Below, in pieces: positions 11,071 through 20,510 of a DNA stretch of 59,077 nucleotides. The translations under genes and the position numbers were made by a program. Positions within the stretch are counted from its first letter, which is position 1, and each line of letters opens with the position of its first letter. The stretch spans positions 1 through 59,077 of the forward strand of contig JAMCUI010000020.1 in assembly GCA_023379265.1 (NCBI GenBank), given 5' to 3'. Below the pieces are notes generated by a model. The model made no database searches. It saw only the letters and a list, made by a program, of their open reading frames with translations, and was not told where the DNA came from. The stretch is from Patescibacteria group bacterium. GTDB lineage: Bacteria; Patescibacteriota; Microgenomatia; 2-02-FULL-39-11.

Positions 11071-12405
11071 ATGGGCAAACGGATTCAGTTTGTCTTCCTA
11101 GTAGTAAAAACTTTTATTAGCCGCCACATAAAATTCCTGGCCTTGGGATTTCTTGGCGGATTTTTCTTCATCCTTCTCCTTCTTCAAATTTATCCTCTTT
11201 ATATCCAGATTGCAGGACAAAAAGAGCAAATCATCGGCATGGTAGGAAGATATGATGAGTCCAATTTACCCGTATCTATCAGAAATAAAATATCGTTGGG
11301 CTTGACGGCTCTTACTGCATCCGGTTCAGCCACTTCTTCTCTGGCCCTGTCATGGAAAGTGGAAAACAATGGCAAGGACTATATTTTTAGCCTTCCCCAC
11401 AATGTTTATTGGCAAGACGGTACCCAATTTTCTTCTTCAGATGTCAACTACCATCTCAGCGATGTAAAATTTATGCCTATCGATAAATATCTCCTCAAGG
11501 TCAGTCTGAAGGAACCGTATACACCATTACCTATTCTTTTGTCCGAACCGCTTTTTAAGCCTAACCTGGTAGGTCTGGGAGTCTATAAAGTCGCAAAGAT
11601 AGAATACAATGGTGATTACATCACTTCTTTATCTCTTGAACCAATAAAAAGCGGATTGCCGGACATCACTTATAAATTCTATCTTAGTACGGATGACGCT
11701 ATTCTTGCCTTTAAGATTGGGGAAGTAAACACTCTTGAAAATTTAGGCAGGATCGATGATCTTGCCAACTGGAAGAATGTAAAAATCACGCCAGAAACCG
11801 AATTCAATAAATTTGTGGGCATATTCCTGAATCTGAATAATTCCTTTTTCAAGGAAAAGGATATCCGCCAAGCGCTTTACTACGCTACTCCAAACTTTGA
11901 CGATTTTGAAAAAGTGTACACTCCCGTCTCCCCATTGTCCTGGGCATACAGCCAGAAAGTAAGGTTATATAAATTTGATCCTGCAACGGCACAAAAAATC
12001 CTGGCAAAAAGCCCTCTCAGTTCATCTTCAGCACAATTGACCATATCCACTTTCGTAAACCTTCTGGATACAGCACAGACCGTCTCAGATGCCTGGAATA
12101 ATATAGGACTACACACCAAAGTCAAAGTGCAATCCACAGTTCCTTCAGATTACCAAGTGTTTGTCCTGACGTTTAGCATTCCTCCTGACCCTGACCAATA
12201 TCAGTTCTGGCAATCAACACAGGATGCTACCAATATTTCCCACTATAGCTCGTTAAAAGTGGATAAGCTGCTTGAAGACGGGAGAAGAACTCTGAATATG
12301 GATGACAGGAAGAAAATTTACGCAGATTTCCAAAGATACCTTGTCGAGGATGCTCCCGTTATATTCCTTTATCATCCTAAAGTTTATATTGTGGAGAGAA
12401 AATAA
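11071..12405 (+). CDS. ABC transporter substrate-binding protein, family 5 (peptide/oligopeptide)
   Basis: N-terminal membrane anchor; WQDGTQFSSSDVNYHL, SBP_bac_5-like C-terminal region. Confidence 0.8.
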   Translation: MGKRIQFVFLVVKTFISRHIKFLALGFLGGFFFILLLLQIYPLYIQIAGQKEQIIGMVGRYDESNLPVSIRNKISLGLTALTASGSATSSLALSWKVENNGKDYIFSLPHNVYWQDGTQFSSSDVNYHLSDVKFMPIDKYLLKVSLKEPYTPLPILLSEPLFKPNLVGLGVYKVAKIEYNGDYITSLSLEPIKSGLPDITYKFYLSTDDAILAFKIGEVNTLENLGRIDDLANWKNVKITPETEFNKFVGIFLNLNNSFFKEKDIRQALYYATPNFDDFEKVYTPVSPLSWAYSQKVRLYKFDPATAQKILAKSPLSSSSAQLTISTFVNLLDTAQTVSDAWNNIGLHTKVKVQSTVPSDYQVFVLTFSIPPDPDQYQFWQSTQDATNISHYSSLKVDKLLEDGRRTLNMDDRKKIYADFQRYLVEDAPVIFLYHPKVYIVERK

Positions 12406-12411
12406 GTGTTT

Positions 12412-12446
12412 ACCCAGTAAATTTATGATCACAAATTTAACTGGGT
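12412..12446. repeat. tRNA-associated palindrome, copy A (acccagtaaattt-N8-aaatttaactgggt)
   Basis: Inverted repeat with one bulged base; abuts a tRNA-Leu 3'-end fragment. Confidence 0.8.
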
Positions 12447-12467
12447 GCCGCGGGTGGGAATCTAACC
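12446..12467 (-). pseudogene. partial copy of tRNA-Leu(TAA) 3' end
   Basis: tgccgcgggtgggaatctaacc vs tgccgcgggtgggaatcgaacc at 12519, 21/22 identical. Confidence 0.75.
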
Positions 12468-12518
12468 GGATGCGTCTAAATCAGGCCTACCTTTGTTTTA
12501 GGTTTATATGCTTAACTG

Positions 12519-12606
12519 TGCCGCGGGTGGGAATCGAACCCACACAACCGGATTGACGGTTACAGGATTTTAAGTCCTGCGCGTATACCTGTTTCGCCAC
12601 CGCGGC
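12519..12606 (-). tRNA. tRNA-Leu(TAA)
   Basis: 7-bp acceptor GCCGCGG/CCGCGGC, long variable arm, anticodon loop CTTAAAA, T arm GTGGG-TTCGATT-CCCAC. Confidence 0.92.
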
Positions 12607-12661
12607 ATTCTTTGATATATTATATCAATATTAACACACTTATCGTTAGCTTCAGCTCCCA

Positions 12662-13093
12662 ATGACTAAAAAAACAAATGTCATCAGCATAAGATTCTAT
12701 AAACCAGCTGATTATAAAGAATTATCTGAAAACTTAAAATCAGCAAGGATGCTGCACCTTCCTACTGATTCAGAAATAAATTTCAACAAGAAAATAAAAA
12801 GAAACCCAGATTCAATCCTTATTGGGCAAATCGATGGAAAATTCGCCGGAAATATAGTAATAAGCGAAGACGGCTGGAATGCAGTCCTTTTCAGGTTGGC
12901 AGTGAGTCAAAAATACAGAAAGCAGGGGATAGGTACAAAATTGCTGGAAAAAGCAGTCAATATATTAAAAAGGAAAAGATATGACAATGTACTCCTTATG
13001 GCAGACCCAAACGACAAGGCTCTTATAAAATTCTACAAACACCGCGGATTTCATCCTCTTGTTGAAAGGCTTTTGATGGTAAAGAAACTATAA
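12662..13093 (+). CDS. GNAT-family N-acetyltransferase
   Basis: LAVSQKYRKQGIGTKLLEKAV acetyl-CoA binding motif, FYKHRGF. Confidence 0.88.
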   Translation: MTKKTNVISIRFYKPADYKELSENLKSARMLHLPTDSEINFNKKIKRNPDSILIGQIDGKFAGNIVISEDGWNAVLFRLAVSQKYRKQGIGTKLLEKAVNILKRKRYDNVLLMADPNDKALIKFYKHRGFHPLVERLLMVKKL

Positions 13094-13098
13094 GTTTC

Positions 13099-13335
13099 CT
13101 ACTTTTTAACAAAATTCTTTGAAAAATATTCTTTGAGCATCGTCATTAAAGTAGTTCTCCTCTTATTTGATTTCAAATATTTTTCTCTTCTTTTTGCATC
13201 TCTCATGTTTTTATATGCCTCATAGTGGATTATCTCTAACGGAATATACAGCTTTGTGGAAATATTTTCGCCCTTATTGTGAGAAATAATCCGTTGTTTT
13301 AAGTCTTCTGAGTAACCGATCTGTACCCGCCCCAG
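13099..13335 (-). pseudogene. GIY-YIG endonuclease C-terminal remnant
   Basis: Minus-strand reading gives VQIGYSEDLKQRIISHNKGENISTKLYIPLEIIHYEAYKNMRDAKRREKYLKSNKRRTTLMTMLKEYFSKNFVKK*; N-terminal part missing. Confidence 0.75.
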
Positions 13336-13543
13336 TCACATTCGTATCTGGTTTCTTGCGAAGCCAAGCTCCGAATGGTGCCTGGCTGAGATCTACGGTC
13401 TGGAACCTTCAGATTATTATAGCATTCGCTTCCGGCTATGCTGCCCCTAAAGAACTTATTCTGTAACCGACAGTTAGAGTTTAGTATAACCCTAAGCGAT
13501 CTCGAAATCCTCTTTGAAAACTTGGGGTTGAAACAGCCCGGCC

Positions 13544-13864
13544 TTGCTTACTTACCAATACGACAGCCCTAAAAAGTTCTTTGCTGGCTTTTTAACCACA
13601 AATCCCAAAGTTAAACTAACGCCCGCCCTGAAAATGCTAGGCATGAGGGTATTGCTTGATGAGACAGGCTTAAGAGAGTTTAGGAAAATAACTAAGCGAT
13701 ATGGCAACTCTGTTTGGTACAGCCTGAACAAAGAAATGAAAAGGCTAGACAGAACAGACGAGATTAGCGTGTTCTCACTGCTTAGAAAGCAGATAACCAA
13801 GTTTGAACCGTTAAAACTACTTGCGTTTCAGAATAAAATGTTAAATAATGTTAAATATAACTAA
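13544..13864 (+). CDS. hypothetical protein at start of mobile/RM module
   Basis: Open frame overlapping the downstream HTH gene start. Confidence 0.45.
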   Translation: MLTYQYDSPKKFFAGFLTTNPKVKLTPALKMLGMRVLLDETGLREFRKITKRYGNSVWYSLNKEMKRLDRTDEISVFSLLRKQITKFEPLKLLAFQNKMLNNVKYN

Positions 13865-13865
13865 T

Positions 13866-14048
13866 ATGACAGAAGAACAATACTACTCCATAGAAGAAGT
13901 GGCAAAGATGTTAAAAGTTGTCTATCTCACGGTTTATCGCTGGATACAGGCAAGCAAACTAAATGCTTGTAAAGCTGGCAAACAATACAGAATAAAAAAG
14001 AAAGATTTAGATGTTTTTTTAACAAACAAAAACAAAATATATGGATAA
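13866..14048 (+). CDS. excisionase/MerR-type helix-turn-helix DNA-binding protein
   Basis: YYSIEEVAKMLKVVYLTVYRWIQASKLNACKAGKQYRIKKKDLDVFL. Confidence 0.85.
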   Translation: MTEEQYYSIEEVAKMLKVVYLTVYRWIQASKLNACKAGKQYRIKKKDLDVFLTNKNKIYG

Positions 14049-14856
14049 AAAAATATCATCAAGCGAAACTATTAAAGCACTTGTTAAAACAGCTGTAGAA
14101 TCTTACGCTGTTGGTTTTAAGGGAAGACATGAGGGTGAAGTAGATAATCCCGATGGAACTCTCAATATGAAAATACACAATGTTTTTATTGCTGCTTTAG
14201 GTCCAGAAATTCAATATTTTACTGCGTTAGTTCGTTCATTGGATAGCTCTCTTGGTAACATGCTCGAGAAGTTAGCAATAAGCATTGCTGAACTTTTTTA
14301 CGAGGTCGATAGAAAAGTAGAGGGCCCTTTAACCGTTAACCAAACCAGAGCTATTGCCGAATTATTAGAGAAATACAAAAGCCACGAAAGAAAACCATCA
14401 GTGGGAGATTACAAAGTCCTAAGAGAAAAACCTCAGGAAAAAATATTAGTTACAAAAAGACACGATAGTGATTACTATTTAATTGATAAGGAAACAGGAC
14501 ATCATTACTTAATTGAATTAAAAATAGGAGGAGATTTAGATAATAAAAAGGCTCGCTCGGAAAAAGAAGCAATCTTAGAGCAATTTGCTATTTTGTCTAA
14601 TACGCTAGACAAGAATACAGAAATTACTATACATTTTGCTACTGCATATAACAGATTTGGAGAAGATAAAGAATGGCAGCAAGAAAGAGTTAAACAATTC
14701 TTCGCAAAAGAGGAGCTTCTTATTGGGAGAGATTTTTGGAATTTTATTTGCAAATCTGATGAAGGCTACAATCTTGTTTTGGGAGCATATAAAGAAAATG
14801 CTTATCTTATTAAAAATGTACTTGGTGAAATTAAAAAATTATACCTAAAACAATGA
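14041..14856 (+). CDS. TdeIII-like type II restriction endonuclease
   Basis: Family resemblance (HNVFIAALGPEIQYFTALVRSLDSSLGNMLEKLA; YLIELKIGGDLDNKKARSEKEAILEQFAIL); 4-nt overlap with a DNA methyltransferase. Confidence 0.7.
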   Translation: MDKKISSSETIKALVKTAVESYAVGFKGRHEGEVDNPDGTLNMKIHNVFIAALGPEIQYFTALVRSLDSSLGNMLEKLAISIAELFYEVDRKVEGPLTVNQTRAIAELLEKYKSHERKPSVGDYKVLREKPQEKILVTKRHDSDYYLIDKETGHHYLIELKIGGDLDNKKARSEKEAILEQFAILSNTLDKNTEITIHFATAYNRFGEDKEWQQERVKQFFAKEELLIGRDFWNFICKSDEGYNLVLGAYKENAYLIKNVLGEIKKLYLKQ

Positions 14857-15668
14857 GCAAATATAAAATATACTTGGAAGATAGTAGAAAATTCATAAAA
14901 ACAGTCCCAGATAAATCAATAGATTTAATTTTTACAGACCCTCCTTACAACCTAAGTCCCTATTCTACCGGAAATATGAAGTTTAAATGGAGAAAGGAAA
15001 TAAATAATGATTTAGCTCATTGGGATAATATAGATTTCAATCCAAAAGAATGGATTCATGAGTTTAAGAGAATACTAAAACCCACGGGAAACATTTTTGC
15101 GTTCACAAGTTATAACTTATTAGGAAAATGGCATGAAATTTTTGATCCTGAATTTGATACTTTTCAATTCGTAGTTTGGCACAAAACCAATCCAGCTCCA
15201 AAAATAAGAAGAGCAGGTTTTTTAAATAGCTGTGAACTAATTGTTTGTGTTTGGAATAAAGGACATACATGGAATTTTGGAAAACAAAGTGAAATGCACA
15301 ATTTTGTTGAAACTCCTATATGCATGGGTAATGAAAGAGTAAAAAATCCTGTTCATCCAACCCAAAAACCACTCAAGGTACTGAGACATATAATCAAACT
15401 CGCAAGTAATAAAAATGATTTAGTTTTTGACCCATTTATGGGGGTTGGTTCTACTGGTGTTGCGGCCTTAGAACTGGAGAGAAAATTTATAGGTGTTGAT
15501 ATAGATAAAAGTTATTACAATGCGGCAGAAAAACGATTAAAGAATGCATCAAATCCTAATCTCTTTGAGGACTTATCTAACGGAAATGGAATAAAAGAAA
15601 ATGGGAAAACGAAAAGCAAACCCCAACTGATATATCAAAACGATATATTTCAAAAAGAATTTATATGA
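14853..15668 (+). CDS. site-specific DNA methyltransferase (N4/N6 amino type)
   Basis: TDPPYNLS catalytic motif and DPFMGVGSTGVAALELERKFIGVDID SAM-binding motif. Confidence 0.93.
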   Translation: MSKYKIYLEDSRKFIKTVPDKSIDLIFTDPPYNLSPYSTGNMKFKWRKEINNDLAHWDNIDFNPKEWIHEFKRILKPTGNIFAFTSYNLLGKWHEIFDPEFDTFQFVVWHKTNPAPKIRRAGFLNSCELIVCVWNKGHTWNFGKQSEMHNFVETPICMGNERVKNPVHPTQKPLKVLRHIIKLASNKNDLVFDPFMGVGSTGVAALELERKFIGVDIDKSYYNAAEKRLKNASNPNLFEDLSNGNGIKENGKTKSKPQLIYQNDIFQKEFI

Positions 15669-17153
15669 AAGCAGTTATTTTAACCAGAGTATCAACGCTC
15701 AAACAGGAAAAAGAAGGTCTTTCACTTAAAGATATTCAACTTCCTGAACTTGGGGATTACGCAACCAAAAGAGACTTTGAAGTGGTCAAAGAATTTGTTT
15801 TTAGCGAAAGTGCCGATTACAAGATTAGAAAAAAGTTTAACACGATGATTGATTTTGTCAAAGGGAATGAGGATATAAAAGCTATTATCTCTTACCGAGT
15901 TGACCGCATAACCAGAAACTACTGAGGCGCAGTTAAAATTGACGAGCTGAGGCTTGATTATGGCAAAGAAATTCACTTCGTTTACGACCATTTAACCATC
16001 AATAAGGACAGTGTAGTTAGGGATATACAGGACTGGGACTTAAAGGTCTTTTTAGCCAAGTAATATCTTAACCGATTAAAAGAAGGTGCAATAAATACAG
16101 TCAAATTCAAAATTAGCAGAAACGAGTGGACTGGTAAAGCCCCTTAAGGCTAAAGAAACATAACAAAAGAGGACAGCACTAAGTGGATTGAGATTGAAAA
16201 ATCTGAGGCTCAAGTAATTGAGAAAATGTATGAGTGGTATTCAACTGGCAGTTTTTCAATGCTTGAAGTGAGAAACAGACTAAAAGATGTATTTAACCTC
16301 ACTTTTTCCGAAGGTAAAATTGACTTCATCCTTAAAAATCCTTTCCCTTGTGGGACGATGATTTACGATGGGCAAGAATACCCGCATAACTACGATAGGA
16401 TAATCAGCCCAGATTTATTTGATAAAGCCCAAGAGGTCAAGGCTGGTTACAATAAAAAGCACTACAAATTCGCAGGTTTGCCCTTCCCATATAGGGGGTT
16501 GATTAGGTGTGGCGACTGCGGTTGCATCATTACCCTGGAAAGGAAAACCAAGAAAAGCGGTAAGACCTATCACTACTACCACTGCACTCAATATAACGGC
16601 AAGCACGGGGCAGAATGGCTCACAGAAGACGACCTGACCAAGCTGTTCTCAGAAGCCTTTAGTAAGCTCCAAATGCCAAAAAATGTGTTAATGACATAAC
16701 CACTACTCTCAAAAGTTCACATAAAGACAAATCAGAATTTCATAGAAATCTATTCAATAGTTATCAAGCCGAGTATAAGAAATATGAAAACAGCATTGAG
16801 AAAGCTTGGGAAGACAAAATAGACGGCAGTATTACTAGAGCTACTATGAGGAAAAACGAAAAGAGTAACGGGCAAAACAGAAGGAAATTGAAACTAAGAT
16901 GTCCAAGCTACGATTTGCCTATGAGGAATACTATATAACCTCAGAATACCTCCTAAAACTGGCTTCTAACGCAGGAAAATTGTTTGAGAGTTCTGAAGCC
17001 TACGAAAAAAAGCTACTTTTGAAGATGACACTTCAGAACTTGGAGTTGAAAGGCAAAAAAGCCCGATTTGATTGGATAAAACCGTTTGACAAGATAGCTT
17101 TTTACGCCTCTCGTCTATCTTGGCTGCGGGGCTTGGATTCGAACCAAGAATAA
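15665..17153 (+). pseudogene. large serine recombinase, degraded by several stops/frameshifts
   Basis: Fragments MKAVILTRVSTLKQEKEGLS, SYRVDRITRNY*, KISRNEWTGKAP*G*RNIT, recombinase zinc ribbon FPYRGLIRCGDCGCIITLERK..., ending KPFDKIAFYASRLSWL. Confidence 0.88.
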
Positions 17154-17195
17154 ACAGCTCCAAAGGCTGCTGTCCTACCATTAGACGACCCCGCA
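17121..17195 (-). tRNA. tRNA-Gln(TTG), CCA encoded
   Basis: TGCGGGG/CCCCGCA acceptor, anticodon loop CTTTGGA, T arm TTGG-TTCGAAT-CCAA, 3' CCA. Confidence 0.92.
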
Positions 17196-17300
17196 ATTTA
17201 TTGTCAAAATAAGTGCTATAAAGTGAACGTATATAAACTGATGTTTTACCAATGGACAACCTTGCAATTCACTTTATAAGAAATCGTGCAGTGTGTTTAC

Positions 17301-17328
17301 ACAGTAAATTTCCTCAGAAATTTACTGT
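17301..17328. repeat. tRNA-associated palindrome, copy B (ACAGTAAATTT-CCTCAG-AAATTTACTGT)
   Basis: 11-bp perfect stem, 6-nt loop, flush with tRNA-Leu-like 3' end at 17328. Confidence 0.85.
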
Positions 17329-17511
17329 GCCGAAGGTGGGAGTTGAACCCACATCCAATTTCTTGAACCAAGTACAAAATTTTGTGTGGGCTGGAGAGGA
17401 GTTGAACCTCCACGGGTTGCCCCATACGCCCCTGAAGCGTACGCGTCTTCCAGTTCCGCCACCAGCCCAAAATTTTTACGGGGCTTCGTCTGCCAATTCC
17501 GCCACTTCGGC
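17328..17511 (-). pseudogene. split tRNA-Leu-like gene (3' half 17328-17352, 5' half about 17486-17511)
   Basis: Complementary acceptor halves GCCGAAG...CTTCGGC and D/T arms present, interior replaced by another tRNA-Leu. Confidence 0.65.
17387..17468 (-). tRNA. tRNA-Leu(CAG)
   Basis: GGGCTGG/CCAGCCC acceptor, anticodon loop TTCAGGG, long variable arm. Confidence 0.9.
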
Positions 17512-17710
17512 TTTTAATAAAATTAATCAACTTTTAAGACATTACAGTCTATCTTGTATTTTCTACACTTCGGCAAAAAAAAGTTGTAAGTTGTAGTCAT
17601 ATAACTTTGGTATAGTAACTAACAACTTATAACTGTTTTGAGCGGGCGAATATACAAACCCAAATGACATTCTTTTTTTGCAAATTCCGCATTTTCAAAG
17701 ACAATTTATG

Positions 17711-17782
17711 AGCGGGCGAGGGGACTTGAACCCCTGACCTTCTCCTTGGAAGGGAGACATTCTACCGCTGAACTACGCCCGC
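17711..17782 (-). tRNA. tRNA-Gly(TCC)
   Basis: GCGGGCG/CGCCCGC acceptor, anticodon loop CTTCCAA. Confidence 0.93.
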
Positions 17783-17852
17783 AGTAAATGAGGCTATTTT
17801 TCCCTAGCATATCTCCCTTATAAGAATATGCTACTGATAGAAGGAGGGAAAG

Positions 17853-18092
17853 ATGGACCTCAAAACTACTTTAATTTCCTATGTTAATGACGGGATTCTC
17901 GCTGAAAAGTCACCCGCAACGCTAAAAGAATACCATTATAGTCTTAATCAGCTGTTTGAGTATATCAAATGTAAGTTTTTACCTCAAGACACATATACTT
18001 TACCACAAGAACAATCAGTGGATTTACAAACAAATTTCTATATACAGGAATCCTTTTTAACCAAATTTTTATCATTTGAAGTATCTCTATGA
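17853..18092 (+). pseudogene. tyrosine recombinase N-terminal (core-binding/SAM-like) fragment
   Basis: LISYVNDGILAEKSPATLKEYHYSLNQLFEYIK; no catalytic domain; 70 bp from tRNA-Gly. Confidence 0.65.
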
Positions 18093-18724
18093 TAATCTGA
18101 TAATCTAATCTGTGGATAATAGACTAAAAACTTTATACCAAGAATATCTTGAGAATCAACAAATCCTGTGATTAGCGAATCAGCCGCTCCTTGCTCACGA
18201 TTATCCGGTAGAACAAAATACATTCCATCTGGTACATCTATTTCTTGACAATTTTTACCTAATACAGCGGTCTTAGGAACAATGGTTTTCTCAGGATTTA
18301 AGGTATAGGGCTCCACAAGTAATTTTCCATTAAGATGAACAAATCCTCCTTTTATCACAATTTTATCTCCATCTACTCCAATAATTCTACCAATATTAAC
18401 TTTATCTTGATTTTGATTTACTCTATAAACGATGATATCTCCTCTTTGAGGATGTTGAGTTATTTGAAAAAGTAACGGTTTAATCATATAGAAATAATCT
18501 CCCTTGTGTAAAGTTGGACTCATAGAGTCATCTACAATATTATTAGGTTGAATTACAAAAAGGTTACTTAAAATGAGTAAGCCAACAAATATTCCGATTA
18601 CCTTGAATATATCTAAGCCAAGATTTTTAATCGGAGAATTCTTTTTAACTTTTTTTAACAAAATTAAGATTAAAATTGCTAATAAAAGAAGGGAAAGGGG
18701 ATATATGAAAGCAAATATATACAT
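18038..18724 (-). CDS. lepB: signal peptidase I (S26)
   Basis: DDSMSPTLHKGDYF, PQRGDIIVYR, GRIIGVDGDKIVIKGGFVHLNGK, FVLPDNREQGAADS. Confidence 0.88.
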   Translation of the reverse strand: MYIFAFIYPLSLLLLAILILILLKKVKKNSPIKNLGLDIFKVIGIFVGLLILSNLFVIQPNNIVDDSMSPTLHKGDYFYMIKPLLFQITQHPQRGDIIVYRVNQNQDKVNIGRIIGVDGDKIVIKGGFVHLNGKLLVEPYTLNPEKTIVPKTAVLGKNCQEIDVPDGMYFVLPDNREQGAADSLITGFVDSQDILGIKFLVYYPQIRLSDYHRDTSNDKNLVKKDSCI

Positions 18725-18945
18725 ATCAACCTTTGAGTTACTTCATCATGACTACCCTGTCAATTAATATGCAAAGAATAACCGTTAGATGAGTATTAAG
18801 AATTTATCTTAGAAACTCACCTATTGGTGTTATTATAAAACTAAGTTAAATAACTTTATCATACAAAATAGTATAGAATGTCTGGAGGCTGTTTTTACGA
18901 GTCATTAAATAATTAAATATCCATACAAGGTAGAAATATACGACG

Positions 18946-19584
18946 TTATCTAATTGTTGCTTTTGGGTCACCAAAACAAACCTGGTGATTATAGTTCCAA
19001 ATCATAAGTGGAAGCATAGACAAATCTTGATCTGGATCAGTACCTGCAACTATTTGTAGTATGTTCTTTCTTATCATATTTTTAGATCTTCTATTCGCTT
19101 CTTCAGCAGTCAGACCTTTAAGAAGCCAAATAGCAACATAGTTTGAAGGTTCTAAAAATTTCTCAGCTGTTTTATCGGTTAAAGGACGGAACAGCTTCTC
19201 TAAATCAAACATAAAATAATAATCTCCGGTATAACCTATGTATGTAGTATTTACATTTTTTGAACATGATAATCCTAAACCATTAGCCGAGCTACACGAT
19301 CTGGCAAAGACAATGGTATTCTTAAAAACATTTTCATTCTCGCCCTTTTTTACCAGAACTTCATTATCATGCCCGGTAACACAATCATCATTACCATGAC
19401 CATTAATCATAATAAAAGTTGGTTGAATTTTTCTTACATAACTTGATAAATTTTTTTTGGTTACTTTTTCACCTGAAATATCAATCATTTTTACTTTTGC
19501 TTCAGCAGCGAATTGGAGGATGTGTTGAGACCACGTATAGAGATAATTTGTGGTGTTATCGTGGTAAGGACGGGTGATGATCAT
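18946..19584 (-). CDS. caspase/CHAT-like (clan CD) cysteine peptidase
   Basis: His-Cys dyad context FIMINGHGNDD and IVFARSCSSANGLGLS. Confidence 0.72.
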   Translation of the reverse strand: MIITRPYHDNTTNYLYTWSQHILQFAAEAKVKMIDISGEKVTKKNLSSYVRKIQPTFIMINGHGNDDCVTGHDNEVLVKKGENENVFKNTIVFARSCSSANGLGLSCSKNVNTTYIGYTGDYYFMFDLEKLFRPLTDKTAEKFLEPSNYVAIWLLKGLTAEEANRRSKNMIRKNILQIVAGTDPDQDLSMLPLMIWNYNHQVCFGDPKATIR

Positions 19585-19831
19585 TTAAATCTTCATTTAA
19601 CAGATCTTTAAGCGACCTTAGATAGTCAAGTTGCATTTCAATAATTTTCCCGCCAATATTTTTATCTGTCTCTACTAATTTAATTAATTCTTCACCTGTA
19701 AAATCACCTTCCGATCCAATAGATATTTTTTTTCCAGGAGGAATTCTTCTTAATCTTTCAATTACTAACTGTTTTATTTCTTCACTGGTTATTTTTGGTG
19801 TTTTTATATTTATATCCATATGTATAAACAA
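19556..19831 (-). CDS. small protein co-encoded (overlapping) with caspase-like peptidase
   Basis: 91-aa ORF; 29-nt overlap with downstream peptidase start. Confidence 0.65.
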   Translation of the reverse strand: MFIHMDINIKTPKITSEEIKQLVIERLRRIPPGKKISIGSEGDFTGEELIKLVETDKNIGGKIIEMQLDYLRSLKDLLNEDLNDHHPSLPR

Positions 19832-19841
19832 TTAATTTACT

Positions 19842-20024
19842 TTAGATGATTTTAAGTGCATCCAATTTATCAAGAATTTCCTGTGAAATAGAAGAATTTT
19901 GATCAATATAAAGTTTGGCTACTTTCCACGATATTCCTTCACCATTTATAGTTAATATTATTTCATCTCGTGTTGCTAGAGGCAGGTTTCCGTATATTTT
20001 GTAAAATTTTTCTTTTGGGGACAT
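19842..20024 (-). CDS. small protein, first gene of caspase-like operon
   Basis: 60-aa ORF 10 nt upstream of the 91-aa ORF, same strand. Confidence 0.6.
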   Translation of the reverse strand: MSPKEKFYKIYGNLPLATRDEIILTINGEGISWKVAKLYIDQNSSISQEILDKLDALKII

Positions 20025-20283
20025 GTAGTCTATAAATACTGTATCCTGTATTTATATAAATAGCAATATTCAATCTTTACCTGTATTATACCAATAATAA
20101 TCAATACTATACTATTTATAATATACACTTTTACTACCATGACAATATAAATAATATTAATTTATCTTTTAATAAAGATAAATTAATATGATATGATTAA
20201 ATTATTATTTTTATTATGTAGTTACGAAGGGAATAAAGGGGAATAATAATCATCAATTAGACTATTTTAAGGCTCTTTTGGCG

Positions 20284-20321
20284 TTGGCAAGGAGACATTC
20301 TACCGCTGAACTACGCCCGCA
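20284..20321 (-). pseudogene. tRNA-Gly 5'-half fragment (candidate att site)
   Basis: 31-nt exact match to tRNA-Gly(TCC): ggagacattctaccgctgaactacgcccgca; anticodon-loop side resembles tRNA-Gly(GCC). Confidence 0.85.
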
Positions 20322-20510
20322 CTGTATTTTCCAAACTAACTTATTTTAATTCCGACTTACTCAAACTCTCAATAAAACATCTTTTAACAACTCAAAATAA
20401 GCTTTCCACACCTTTGTAAGTATAATATAAGATGATAAATGGTGCAATAAAACTTATATAGTACTCTTTATCCTGTCTCCCATGGCAAATCAGTTGACCC
20501 ATTTTCCCTA

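Noticed and set aside
15665-17153. In-frame TGA/TAA codons in the serine recombinase as evidence for stop-codon recoding
   Set aside because: Both TGA and TAA interrupt it, there are frameshifts, and intact genes nearby (pgk, rplT, GNAT etc.) use these codons as normal stops; pseudogenisation is simpler.
17252-17596. ORFs over tRNA clusters (e.g. GVEPTSNF.., GLDSNQE, GSRTHNLLL)
   Set aside because: Classic spurious translations of tRNA T-arm sequences.
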